Positions 9,646-20,900 of a DNA stretch of 64,000 nucleotides are shown here, piece after piece. Below the pieces are notes generated by a model. The model was not told the origin of the DNA and searched no databases. It saw only the letters and a program-made list of their open reading frames with translations. The position numbers and the translations under genes are program-made. The stretch spans positions 42,542-106,541 of the forward strand of contig JAPTJF010000194.1 of the NCBI GenBank assembly GCA_029339195.1, given 5' to 3'. Position 1 is the stretch's first letter. Every line of letters begins with the position of its first letter. Source of the stretch: Micractinium sp. NFX-FRZ (taxonomy: Eukaryota; Chlorophyta; Trebouxiophyceae; Chlorellales; Chlorellaceae).

Positions 9646-12474
9646 ATGGCGGGCCGTGAAGCGCAGTCGGTGCCCTGGTTCTCGGAGGACCGGCCGCAGG
9701 CAGTGTTTGCAGACGGCGCGCGGCTGGACGGGCGCTCTTGTGAAGAGTTTCGCAGCGTATGTGAGTGCCAACGCACAAGCCGCGCCGCCCACACGCCGGC
9801 TGATAGCGGCCTTGCGCCGCCGCCGCTGCCTGCTGCCGCCGCTCGCTTGCTGCTGCACCGCCCCTCCCTCTCACATGCGCCCCTGCCTGCCTCCGGCCGC
9901 AGTCCTGAAGACAGGGGTGATCAGCCAGGCATCAGGCAGCGCATATGCCGAGTTCGGGAACACAAAGGTGCCGGGCCTGCTGCGCCTGGCTTCTTTCTGG
10001 CTGGTGGGGCGCTTATCTGGGGCAGCGCGAGCACTCTTGAACGCCTGCGCCCGCGCCTGCATGCCTTGTGGAGACCACCCGCCTGGCGGCTGCTCTCTTG
10101 CCACATCTCCCACCCAGAGACAGGGTTCCCCCTTCACCATCCACCCTTGTACCTTGTGCCGGCCCGCCCTCCCTCCACACCGCAGGTGATGGTGGGCGTG
10201 TACGGCCCGCGGCAGAGCGAGCGGCGGCAGGGGTACAGCGAGAAGGGGCGCATCAGCTGCGACGTCAAGATGGCCACATTTGCCACGCGGCAGCGAGGCA
10301 TCTTTGGGCAGGTGTGTGTGTGTGTGTGTGTTGCTTGAGGGATGAGGTCAACCAACCAACTCTGGGCAGCTGGGGAGCTGGGGTAAAGGGGCTGGACAGG
10401 TCTTTGGGCGTGTTTGTGTGTCTGTTTCGCCCAGGGCAGCTGGGGAGCTGGAGGAGAGAGATGTGGAAAGGTGGACCACAGTGCAGGCTTTTAGAGGAGG
10501 GCCTGCACCCAGCCGTTTGGCAGCTGGCCCAGCCTGACTCTGCCCCCGTGCTGCCCTGTACCCAATGCTCAGGGGGCCTGCTGACACTGCCGGCACTGCA
10601 TCATACGCACCGGCGTCACTGAACCGACACTCTCTCATGTGCTGCCTGCCCATCCCTCTTGCTGCCCACATCCCCCCGAAGATCGCCTTTTGTCCGCCCC
10701 TCTCTGCACCGCCCAGGGGGCAACCGCCCACCAAACTGCACGTCCCTATGCAACCTTACAGTCCCGACCTCGTGCTCCCTGACTTGCTGCCTTCCTGCCT
10801 CCTAATCGACCGTACTTTCACCTCTGTGTCCCGTGACTAGCCGCCCCCTGCCTGCCCCCCCACGCTCCTCCCACCTCAGTCCCCGGAGGAGCGCGAGCTC
10901 TCTGCCCTGCTGTGCACCGCCCTGGAGGCCGCCGCCAACCTGGATTCCTTCCCCAAGGCCACCGCCGACGTGTTTGTGCTGGTGCTGGAGGCGGGGGGCG
11001 GCGAGCTGGGCGTGGCGGCCACGGCGGCGGCGCTGGCGCTGGCGGACGCGGGGGTGGAGATGTTCGACCTCGTCTGCGCCTGCAGCGTGGTGAGTGCGCG
11101 TTGTGTGATTGATGTGTGTGGAGGTCGCAGGGTGGTGAGTGCAATAAGATGTGTTCACAGGTGGCAGCCTGGGCGGTGGGTGTAGGGTGGGAGGTGTTCG
11201 ACCTGGTGTGCGCTTGAAGCGTGGTGAGCGTGGGGGGCACGATGCGTGTGAGGATGTGGCAGCAATCGGCGGGAGGCGCGGGGGTAGAGATGGCTGATCT
11301 CGCCTGCGCCTGCAGCGTGGTGAGCGCAGGTTGCACAGTGTGCACGCGACTCCTGTGCAGAGCCGGGTGGGTGGATGGGGTGCTGCCGCTGAATGTGTGG
11401 CGAGGCGCACTGCACCGCGAGGGACTTTCTTGGCGCCCCTGCCTGATGCCCCCGCAACCTGCTCCGCCACCTGCTCCGCCGTTTCGCTCCCCCCGCAGAG
11501 CCGGGTGGATGGGGCGCTGCTGCTGGACCCCACGGCGGATGAGGCGCACCGAGAGGAGGCGGGGCTGGTGCTGGCCCTGATGCCCACGTGCAACGAGGTG
11601 AGGGGGAGGTGGCGACAGTGCTGGGGCGGGAGGGGGGGCCAGGTAGGCAAGAAGGCGGGCAGGCCGAGTTGTGCGGTAGCAAGCGGTCAGGTGGATGAGG
11701 CGGCCCAGGCAGGCAGGCAGGCAGGGGGGAGGTAGGCAAGCAGGTGCAAGGCAGGCAGGGTAGAGAGGGCAGGCAGGCAGGAAGGCAGGAAAGTTAAGTT
11801 GAAAGGCAGGCAGGAGTGGCGGCTTGGTTTCATGCCATGCAATTTGCCCCAGCTGCCTGCCCACCTCGTGTCCTCCTACCGTTCCCTGTTTCCCCTGCCC
11901 CTCCCTGCCCCTCCTGCCCACCTCCTGCACGTCACCCAGCTAGCTGGTGGGCTGCACCAGCCCACCTCCTGCCCCTGCCTGCTGCCCCACCGCCTGCACA
12001 CTTGCCTCTGCCCTCCTGGCCCTCTTGTGCTCCCCTCTCCCGCAGGTCACCTCCTGCCCCCACCGCCTGTCCCACCGCCTGCCCACCCTGTGTGCCACTG
12101 CCCTCCTGGCCCCCCCTTGGGCTCCCTCTCTCCCGCAGGTCACCCAGCGCGCACCAGCTGTGCCACTTGCCCCCACCTGCTGCCCCACCCTGTGCGCCCC
12201 TGCCCCCTTTGGCCCCTCTCCCGCAGGCCCTCAAACCCTAAGGGCTTTACAAACCCAAACCCTAAACCCTCTCCCGCAGGTCACACAGCTGGTGAGCCGC
12301 GGGCAGTGGAGCAGCTCCCAGCTTCGGGAGGGGCTGGAGCTGGCCATGGGGGGTTGCGCCCAGCTGGACGCTGCGGCACGGCAGTGCCTGCGGGATGCGG
12401 CGGCGGCAGCTGCGGCCAAGCAGGCGGCAGCAGAGGCAGCGGCGGCGGGGCAGCAGCAACGGCATGCGGCGTAG
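9646..12474 (+). CDS. MTR3: exosome complex component MTR3 (EXOSC6), RNase PH fold
   Basis: Six exons, 9646-9760, 9903-9967, 10186-10311, 10880-11089, 11499-11597 and 12280-12474, join in phase to give 269 residues, close to the usual length of eukaryotic MTR3. Family landmarks in order are RLDGRSCEEFR at the start of the RNase PH domain, GSAYAEFGNTKV, then VYGPRQSERRQGYSEKGRI and the strand CDVKMATFATRQRG. A helix LLCTALEAA follows, then TADVFVLVLEAGGGELG, DPTADEAHREE and LALMPTCNEVTQL. MTR3 is a catalytically inactive subunit of the hexameric ring of the nuclear and cytosolic RNA exosome. The C-terminus is an Ala/Gln-rich tail. Introns 4 and 5 contain several copies of the adjacent exon edges and telomere-like repeats. 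Confidence 0.92.
11185..11325 (+). repeat. intronic echoes of MTR3 exon 4 donor edge
   Basis: The end of exon 4 (about 11051-11089, encoding GVEMFDLVCACSV) followed by its GTGAG donor recurs inside the intron at about 11188-11228 and 11279-11325. The second copy keeps CTGCGCCTGCAGCGTGGTGAGCG almost exactly. A shorter CGCAGGGTGGTGAGTG copy lies near 11126. A copy of the exon 5 acceptor edge (GCAGAGCCGGGTGG) lies at about 11356. Confidence 0.8.
12038..12270 (+). repeat. repeated decoy acceptors and telomere-like repeats before MTR3 exon 6
   Basis: The true acceptor CTCCCGCAGGTCAC at 12271-12284 has copies at about 12040, 12131 and 12219, each with CTCCCGCAGG. From 12232 to 12270 run degenerate AAACCCTAA units, the complement of TTTAGGG, directly abutting the real acceptor. 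Confidence 0.8.
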
Positions 12475-13315
12475 CTCGCCCTGCCACGTGCTGCCTTGCC
12501 TTGAGTTCAACCCATCATCACGCTGTCCACAGCTGTAAACAGGCTGCAAAGGAGGTGGGGGAGGGGCGATCGATGCAGTACAGTGCGGTACGGCACGGTG
12601 GAGAGCTGGCTCTCGAGGGGCCCCGCTGTGCATCTGCACTGCTGTACCCCGTACAGCAGCACACGTCCAGCACGTAACTCACATATTATGACACAGTGTT
12701 GCACGCTAAATCACACAGTGCACTGATGATCAGAGTTGTAAGTGATGCCGACAAAAGAAGAGGTTGAGGGGCACAAAGACAAACACAGGTGCTATCCGGG
12801 GCGTACATTCTAGGCAACATTGGCTTTCATTCGGCTTCCATTGGGGGAAAAAAGTATTCAATTGCCGCTGCTGCTGCGTAGGGTAAACCAGCCTAAGTGC
12901 GGAACGCATGGTGGGGGCCAAAAGTAGGAGACGGAGGAGGGCTCGATAAACACACAGGTTTGCTTGAAACGCGGATTTGTTAGAAAAGGGAAGAGCGCAT
13001 GCGGCCAGGGTGGGGATATACCTACGTAGTACATCAGCGTGGGTGTGGCAGGCGGTACCGCAACGGCCACCTGTACTGCAGGCGGTACAGCACACAGGTG
13101 ACAGAACGTTGGTACTAAGCGTGGCAGTACAGCACAGCAGGGTGGAATGGATTGTATCAGCGTTTGCGGCTTGTGGGGAGCGAGATCAGGGCTGATGGGG
13201 GGTGCGAGGAAAGCATGGGGGCAAGAGAGGCGGCACGGCAATCAACTCGGATGAGATGGGAGGTGAGCACAAGGCTTGAACCTGCGCTGCTCTGGCAATG
13301 TTAGTTGTCTAGTGT
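12475..13315. other. convergent 3' intergenic region
   Basis: This lies between the stops of MTR3 (plus) and the helical-repeat gene (minus). A plus-strand TGTAA at 12534-12538 is 60 bases after the MTR3 stop and is the probable poly(A) signal. Base composition is less GC-rich than the genes. No gene is supported. Confidence 0.5.
12534..12538 (+). terminator. candidate TGTAA polyadenylation signal for MTR3
   Basis: TGTAA about 60 bases after the MTR3 stop codon, the expected place for the green-algal poly(A) signal. Confidence 0.55.
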
Positions 13316-16300
13316 CTAGTACGTGTTTGCGTACAGCGGTGGCGCTGCCGTGACGTCCAGGGCGCCCCGAATGGCAGGGCCCTCGGGCCAGCCGCAGCGC
13401 CGCCAGGCGGCCCCAAAGGCGGCCCGAGCGTGCAGCGGGGCCGCCGGCAGCAAGCGCGTGGCTGCCCCCTCCAGTGCCGACATGAAGTCAGCGCTGAAAG
13501 GATGCATCCCCAGGCTATCATATAACAGCACCACCTGCTGCAGCTCAGACCATTCGGCGGTGGGAAGGCGGGCGGTCAGCCATCTCTCCAAGAGCTCCTG
13601 CTCCAGAGCATGCAGCGGCTTGCGCAGGTGCACTGACGCATCCAGCAGCTGGAAACACGCCTGCAGGCTGGGGGGCTGCGCCGCCTCTGCAGCCATGGCG
13701 GCCACCGCCCGCCGGCGCAGGGCACAGAAGGCTTCAACCCCCGGCCCCAAGGTGGGAGCCTGGCCCCACTGCACCAGCTGGGCCATGCGGGCAAGCGCGG
13801 CCAGCAGGTGCCTGCTGCTGCGTGCCAGCTCTGGGGGCAGCTCGGACAGTACCTCGGCTATGGCCGGGAAGCTGCCCGCCTGCGCCAGGGAAGCCAGGGC
13901 CTGCACACCTGGACTGGTGGAGGGGCGCAGGCCGGGGGCTGCTGCCGCCGCCGACGCGGCAGCAGGGGCGCACCCGGGCAATGCTACCTCCTGAGCACCG
14001 CTGCAACCTGCGTGGTGCGGCGCGGCGCCGCTGCCAGCGCCCAAAACGACCTGCAGGCATGGAGGGGCGGCAGGCAGGCAGGCAAGAGAGGTGAGGCACG
14101 CTCCCTGGCTGTTCACGTGGCCAGAGCACCCCCACACACAACACAGGCATGCCCACAACGTTGCCCGGAAACTATGCAGCACCGCAGCAGCAGATGAGGT
14201 GCGCGCCTCTACTGGTCAAAGCCTGCGGCTGCTGCCCCAAACCGCACACGCACCTCTGGACGGACCGAGGGCAATCCAGGCCCGGCATGCACCGTGCCGG
14301 CGGTGAGCGTCGGCAGCGCAGCCCGGGGCACGGGCACCGCTGGGGGTGCCTTGCCGCTGGGGGTGTGCTCGGCGGCCTGCAGCAGCGCTGCCCTCAGGCC
14401 GCTGCCGGGGCGCATGCCCAGCTGGGCGTAGCAGGGCCAGAGCTTGGCCACAGCTGCGGGCTCTGCTGCCGGCAGGCAGCACACAACAGCCTGCTCCAGC
14501 GCTGCCTGCTCGCTAGCCGGCAGCGGCAGGCGCACCTGGCAGAGGCGCGCAGCAGCAGGCAGCAGGCTGCCAGGCTTCCGGGCCCCTCCAGCGCCAGAGC
14601 ATGGATGGCCCAGCAGCGCAGGCGCTCAAATGCCGACAGCTCAGCGGCCGAGGGCGGCCGCCCCGCCTCCCAAAGGAGCTTGCTCAGCCGGGCGGTGGCA
14701 GCTGCCAGGAAGCCGCTGCCCGCTGCCGGGGGGCTGACTGCCAGCAGTGCTTCCAGGCTGTCAAAGCTGCCGCTGCTGGCAAGCTCCCGGTCCAAAACTG
14801 CCAGTGGCAGGCTGGCGGCCTTGGTGCGTTGCCCACCGCCAGCAGCGCTGCTGCCATTGCGGCCAGCAAACGCGGGGGTGGAGGGGCGAGCGTCGGCCTC
14901 GCTGGTTGCCGGTGCCGTGGCGGAGCTGGGATGCAACACGCGGGTCTGGATGGGCGAGCCAAAGGCGCGCGCCTGCGGTGGCTCGGGTGCTGTGGACTGC
15001 GATGAGGAAGGCAGTGGGGGGCAGGCCGTGCCAGTCTAGGCACCTCTGCTTGAAGCTGAGGCACCCAGTACAGAACTGCCACACAGTGGGAGCCCCGAGA
15101 ACTTCTCCTCGTTGAAGTCTCTTGAAATCAACCTGAATTCTCTTGAAACCTCTTTGAAGGCAGCCCTCTGGCGGCACTACCCAAAAGGCAGCGCCCCAAA
15201 AGGCAGCTCTCAGAAGGCAGCCCCCCCAGAAGGCAGCGGCAGCCCCCCCAAAAGGGCACAGTACACCATGCCAGGGCCGCACGCAGGCGCCACAACAGGT
15301 TGCGCTCACCTTGGGAGCGGCAGTGGGGGGGGCCATCGTGTTGACAGGCGTTGGCTGGGTGGATGTCAGCAGGCGCGGCGCAGCAGGTGTGGCACGCTGC
15401 TGCTGCTGCTGCTGCTGCCGCTGCTGCGTTGCTGCGTCCGCTGAGGCAGCTGCCAGCAGAGGTTGCGGCATCTGCGACCCGGCAGCAGGCGCGCCGCCTG
15501 GGCTGCTGGGCCTGACGCCTGTGCTGCTGAGCACAGAGCCTGGTGCCTGCACGCACAGGGCAGGGGCCAGCACGCGTTGCAGGATGGGTCAGCCCGTGAG
15601 AAGGGGACGCACAGAACAGCCAGGGCCTGCGCCCCCGCAGGCACTGCCCCCGCCGCCGGCAGCCGTGCATGTGCGATGGGAGAGAGCTGGCGCCAGGCAC
15701 AGCAGGCGCAGCACGGAACTTCACAGGGCACGCTGGGTGGCACACAAGTAGGCATAAATGCTTGATGCACGGCACAGGTACCTCGCGCTCTGCGAACCCA
15801 CCGTTTTCCCAAAGTGCACAGACCCGCCGTTGCTGCTACCGGCAGAGCCCTGAGCTGCCATGGGGCGGTCGCAGCTTGGGGGCATGGGCAGCCCTGGCGC
15901 GGAGTGGGTGCAGGCTGCAGGGTTGGGCAGCTCGAGCGCTGACAGCTGCTGCGCAGCCTGCTCCAGAGCAGCCGCACTGGCGTGGCACAGCGGCATGCGC
16001 AGGTGGCTGTAGGCTGAGACGAGCTGCGCCACCTGATCTGCCTCAGCCCCAGCCGCCAGGCAGGTGGCAGCAGCCACATCAAAAACCGCCTGCGCCTCCT
16101 TGCTCGGCGGCAGCCCCGCGCGCGCTCTGGCCAGCATCAGCCGGCCGCAGCCGTCCAGCACGCACAGCGGCTGCCCGCACTGCTGCAGCGCGCGCAGCGC
16201 GCGCCGCCAGTGGGCATCGAATCCCGCCGCCGCTGCCAGCGGAGGTGGGAAGCCAGCGCGTTGCAGCCGCGCTGCTTCTGCAGCCACTGATGCCACCATG

Positions 16301-16818
16301 ATGCTGGTGGCGGGCTGCTGCCGCTGCAGGGCTGCGCCAGAAGCGGTGGCGGCGCTCAGCAGCGCACGTGCGGCATCTGGGCTGGCGGCCCCGCCGCCGG
16401 CTGTTGTCGCCGGCAGCGGCAGGGCCCTGTCTTCTTGCGTAGCGCTGTCAGGCTCCTGCGGAGGAGCCAGGCAGAGGATCAAAGCGACCGCAATGTGACG
16501 TGCTGCACCCCTGGGGCATGCATCACACCCGCAAAAGAGGTTGCCGCCGACTGCCGTCGCAGAGGAGTCGCTGTCCGCGGCGGCGGCAGGGCGGTTGCAG
16601 GTCGAAGGGGGCAGGGTTGGGCAGGGAGGCAAGGCGACAGCCCCCTGCCTTTCCTCAGCGGATCCCGCGGCGCCCACCTGACCAGAAGGCGCGCTCAGGC
16701 TTGCGTGCGCCGTGAACAGGTCCGCCAGGTCGGGCAGCTCCTGCAGCAGGGCGCGCGTCTGTGGGGCGGCAGTTGAAATTGGATCACTGGATTCGATCAG
16801 AGGGATGTTCAATTCCAC
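13316..16818 (-). CDS. helical-repeat protein, possibly OPR-like organelle RNA-binding factor (frame break)
   Basis: Inferred exons on the minus strand are 16818-16678, 16455-15802, 15546-15310, 14996 to about 14536, 14535-14254 and 14050-13316. Repeating helical motifs follow an octotricopeptide-like rhythm: VAQLVSAYSHLRMPL with ALEQAAQQL, VAKLWPCYAQLGM with LRAALLQAA, and LQQVVLLYDSLGM with FMSALEGAA. OPR proteins bind organellar RNA in algae, so an organelle RNA role is a guess from this resemblance. No RAP domain is visible at the C-terminus. All junctions are in phase except around 14536-14580. There the frame shifts by one with no acceptable intron, which suggests a sequencing indel, a disabled gene or an unusual small intron. 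Exon 3 holds a poly-Gln run. The intron between exons 3 and 4 contains AAGGCAGC repeats. Confidence 0.55.
15160..15260. repeat. AAGGCAGC-type imperfect repeat in intron
   Basis: About six imperfect copies of AAAAGGCAGC/AGAAGGCAGC lie within the intron of the helical-repeat gene, between exons ending at 15310 and starting at 14996. Confidence 0.7.
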
Positions 16819-17923
16819 AACTGGCTAGGTGCCGACTCCCCGACAAGTTTGCTTTTCACCTCAATGGCGACCATGGCGCCTGATCGCGTGCTCTGCTACC
16901 TCGGCGCCCCGCCTATAGGGGTCGAGACCGGGTAGTCAGGCCGGGGAGGCCTCCAGGGGTCTGCTTGAGGCCCACCCACACTAGAGCGCGGTTGGAATAT
17001 CTATCTAGACCAGAACAATGCCAAGGCGGTTGCAATGCACTGTGAACCTCCCCCAGTGTTCACTGTGAGACGGACAGGGCACAGGCATCAACATTTGAGC
17101 TGCATGGAGCTGACGTGGCACGTGACCGCTCGTTTCTCACGGCGTTCGGGCCTCGACCTTGGCACAGAAATGACATGGGACATTTTTCAGCGACGGGGCC
17201 GAACGGATGCATGGTGTTCCGCGGCGGCGCCAGCTGGTGCCAGCGAGGCCTCGCGGGGCTCGCGTTGCATTCCAGTAAGAGTGCCTTTGGGCCCCTCCAA
17301 CGGCTGTTCCCTGTAACTTGGTGTGACACGGTGTGTTGGGGTCCTCTGTGCACTTGGGGATGCACATGAGATGGCATAAAGCATGCCAGCACGCATCACC
17401 GCCACGCAGGCAAGGCCTTGCTGGCAGTAATCGGCGGCAGCCTGAAATGCAAGCTTGCCGCCTTTCGGCTATAGCTTGCAAACATAATCAGCGATTTCCG
17501 CCATGTAAGGTGCAGTGGGAGCGACCATGGCGGCCCTTGCGAGCTCTGCTTTCGAAGCCGCCTGGGAGTCACTGCGGTTGGGTGTTGCAAACTTCGGGCA
17601 CGCACGGCATGGCGTCAAATTGCTTCAGTCGTTGGAGCGTAGCGTTTGCTTACACCTGTGGCTGCGCGTGCGGTGGGCAGCAATGGACATGCTGTTTGCA
17701 GGCCTGCCTAAGAAGCTGAGCAACAGATTTTAGAGTCCATGTTTGCAACATCGCTCATTTGCTCCAAAGCACGCTTTGCAAGTCTTACGGGAACAATATA
17801 AGGGGGGAAGCTCAAGAGCCTTGCAACGCCCTTACTTCGGTGCATGGGAGACATGCATGCTTGGCACAAGCCTGACGTCAGGGTGGCCGTCGACGCAGTG
17901 GCCACCCAAGGCTCCTGACGTTC
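16819..17923. other. intergenic region, no supported gene
   Basis: About 1.1 kb upstream of the helical-repeat gene and downstream of the SET-like gene stop. TTACA at 17650-17654 reads TGTAA on the minus strand and could end the SET-like transcript. Short open frames of up to 130 codons have no domain or splice support. GC content is lower than in neighbouring genes. Confidence 0.45.
17650..17654 (-). terminator. candidate TGTAA polyadenylation signal for the SET-like gene
   Basis: TTACA on the plus strand reads TGTAA on the minus strand, about 270 bases after the inferred stop at 17924. Confidence 0.35.
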
Positions 17924-20900
17924 TCAGGCGCTGCCACGCCTCTCTGCCTCGCGGCGGCGTGTGTCCAACTCCGTGGCAATTGCATCGATGATGGGGGCCA
18001 GGGCGCGGCGGCGGCGCAACCTGCAACGGCAACAGCAACAGAGAGTCCATAGCCATACATGCATACATCGCTGCATCAGGTCAGTGGTATCCTCACACGC
18101 AGGCTGCCTTCCACCACATCTTGGGCGCAAGTGGAGATCGTGTTGCTGAGTTAGAGAGCTCACCCTAGCAGCTTGAGCGTGCGCATGCGCCCGTCACGCG
18201 TGAGAGCAGCATCCAAGGTCGCCGCCAAGATGGTGAGGTTGCCAGCCAGCATCCGCTCGGTGGCCATACACCTGGATGTCAGACAAGCAACATGAGCACG
18301 TCAACCCTCCTGGCGGGAAAGGACCCAAGGAAGCAGGGAACTATGTGTGTTACAGTCACCCGGAACTGTAGTGCTCCAAGCTCGCCTTTCCATGCTTGCT
18401 TGTTTTTGCTTGTTTGCAACACACGCCTCTACCAAGCAAGCCAAGCTCCGGAGCGCAACCGCTACCAGGTCATGGCACAGGTCTGGATGCACTTAATCAC
18501 TCTCACCTGAACAGCAGCTCACTCAGGCCCCTATCGTCCCACGTGCTTGGCGGGCCTGCGAGTAGAAGTGGTGACAACTGTCCATGCAAACTCACAATCT
18601 CATTGCGATCACCAATATTGCTCATGAGCATGAGCATGCTCTGCGCCAGCATTGGCGTGCGTGCCTTCCATCACAAGTTAGATGAGCGTATCGCACCTCG
18701 TATGGCGACCTCCTCATCTGAGACAGCGTCGGTGAACGCCACCGTCATTGGCGGCTGCATTTCCGGGAAGGGGCAGCAGCTGGTGGGCCACAGGCGGTGA
18801 AGAAAGGCGCGCACTCACAAATGCACTGGCACGGCGGATGCAGTCAACAATAGGAGCTAGCAATCACCACCTGTTGTATGGGATGTAAGGCAGGTAACCA
18901 ACCCTTGCTGCACTTGCGATGCGCAGCACGCTGGCGGGCCATTGACAGCTTGCTTGCCTCCTCGTCTGGCAACCACCCCATCCTGCGCAGCGCTGTGTCT
19001 GGCTGCAAGATTGCAACCTCTTCAGCTGCCAGCCGGACCTGCAAATAGTGGCACGGGTCACAAGGAAGGCATTGCATGCTAGAACAGCAACACTGCGGGC
19101 CACACATACAAGGTGTCCTCAAGCATGTACGCCTGTCCATGGCCTGCCGTTCTCAACTAGCAAGGTCACAGGTAGCTCACCTCTGTTCCCTTGGCGATAT
19201 AGCGAGTGGCTCTGATCTCAAAGGCCCCGCCAGCCCTGCAGCACAGTAGGTGCCCAAGTGACGTATGTGTGGCAAGTCCGCAAGGCGGGAGAGCAGGAGC
19301 AAGCATGCGGGAACGCTAGAATGGCAGTGAGTGGCTAGCTGGTGAGAAAAGGGGCTTGGTGGCCAGCGGGAAGAGGGAATGGCTGCCGGCAGGCAGCAGC
19401 AAGGGTGGCTGCCTTCGCGACCACCGAGGACAGAGCACACCAATAACGGAAGCACGAAGATGAAGCAGAAGAATGCACCCTTGGGCGCGAGTTGAGGAGC
19501 CAGCCGAGGTGGGATCCCATGGCCAGGCCCCCGCTCTGCTAGCTACCGGAGCTCGCCACCAAAGCCATGCTGAATCTGCATCATCATAAAGTATGATGTC
19601 ACAACAGGTGCATTTTGCTGTGCAGCAAACTTGGTCGGCAGGTTGCCCAGGGCTGCGTTGGATCGGGCAGCGTGGATCTCGAGCATCTCCATCCCTGCGT
19701 GGCAGAAGTGAAACCCAAAATTAGCGCTGCAATGCACAATGGACCCTGCTGTTAGCTTCCAGTGTAGCGGTACTGCAAATAGAGTAATTCAGCGGTGTTG
19801 CAGACGAGTGTGCCCGTTGGAGGCGCAATACCTGGGGCTACGAAGATGGCCGGCTTGAAACTGCCATCATCTGCAGGAGATGGGGAGGCGCCCTCGCTTT
19901 AACATTGAGGATCGGACCTTTAAAGCGAGCACCGGCAGCATACCCTGTTGCACATACTGTTGCCCGTAAAAATTGTGCCACCCCCCCCCGGCGAGCAGAT
20001 GGGAACGCTCTGGCCAGGGACCACCTGGGCTTATGGCCCCAATCTTGAAGAACACACGGGTGGCGTACTGCAGAGGGTGCACCACGTGGTGAGGGCTCGG
20101 TTAGGTTTTCATAGGAAAAAAAAGAGTTCCTTGCCAATGGTGCACACTTGCCGCCCGCCTTGATGTAATTCAAAGAAGACCGGCTCCCATAGTGTGCTGC
20201 CTGCCCGGCCACTCAGGTGGATGGCACCAGTTTGTCGGGCGGCGTTGCTATCGAGAGGGGCCCCTTGCTGCCAAAGAAGCAGGGGCCTAGCCGTGTGGTG
20301 TGCCTCTCAGGAACCAGGCTGAGAGGGCAAGCACCCACTCAGCTGGCCATCGACGCAATGCCCTTTCCACGCGCGCATGGGCTTACACCCGCCCACGCTG
20401 CTGACCACTTACGGCTGCTGCCGTATCGCGGTAGGCTTCGTAATTGAACAGTATGGACTCTTGCACACTGCAAGATCTCAACAGTTGCCGTGCACGAAAA
20501 AAAACTTTTTCAGCGCATGACGCGTGGGTTCTGCGCATGGGAGCTTGCATTCTAAAAATCCGCATCTCCCATGTGACCGATGGAAAGCAAGTTGAACCAC
20601 AACTTACACCCAACCCATGCACCTGAGAGAATCCTTGAAATCGCGGTACCCCTCCCAGATATGCTGGCTGGACACCCAAGCTGTCGATACCTGCAGTGCA
20701 CCGTGTGCCAGGGCAGGAATGGTCGGTTTGATGACCACACTGAGGGCCAAACAGAGTGCACAGGCAAGTGAACAGAAGCAGGCAATGGTCGGTAGCAGGC
20801 AATGGTCGGTAGCAGCTGCCCGCTCCTTGTTTCCTTACAAACGAATTTGTCCTCATCGCCACATCAATGTGCTTGGTGTCCAAGGTCTGCGCATGGTGGG

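Noticed and set aside
10818..11930. 370-codon minus-strand open frame
   Set aside because: It overlaps conserved MTR3 exons and introns in antisense; composition is Pro/His/Arg-rich noise.
13240..13300. tRNA-like GGTTCAAGCC on the minus strand
   Set aside because: The flanking bases do not form a T-arm stem and no acceptor stem or anticodon arm can be drawn.
16860..17750. Possible genes in several 70-130 codon frames on both strands
   Set aside because: None joins a neighbour in phase, shows a domain or has a codon pattern like the surrounding genes.
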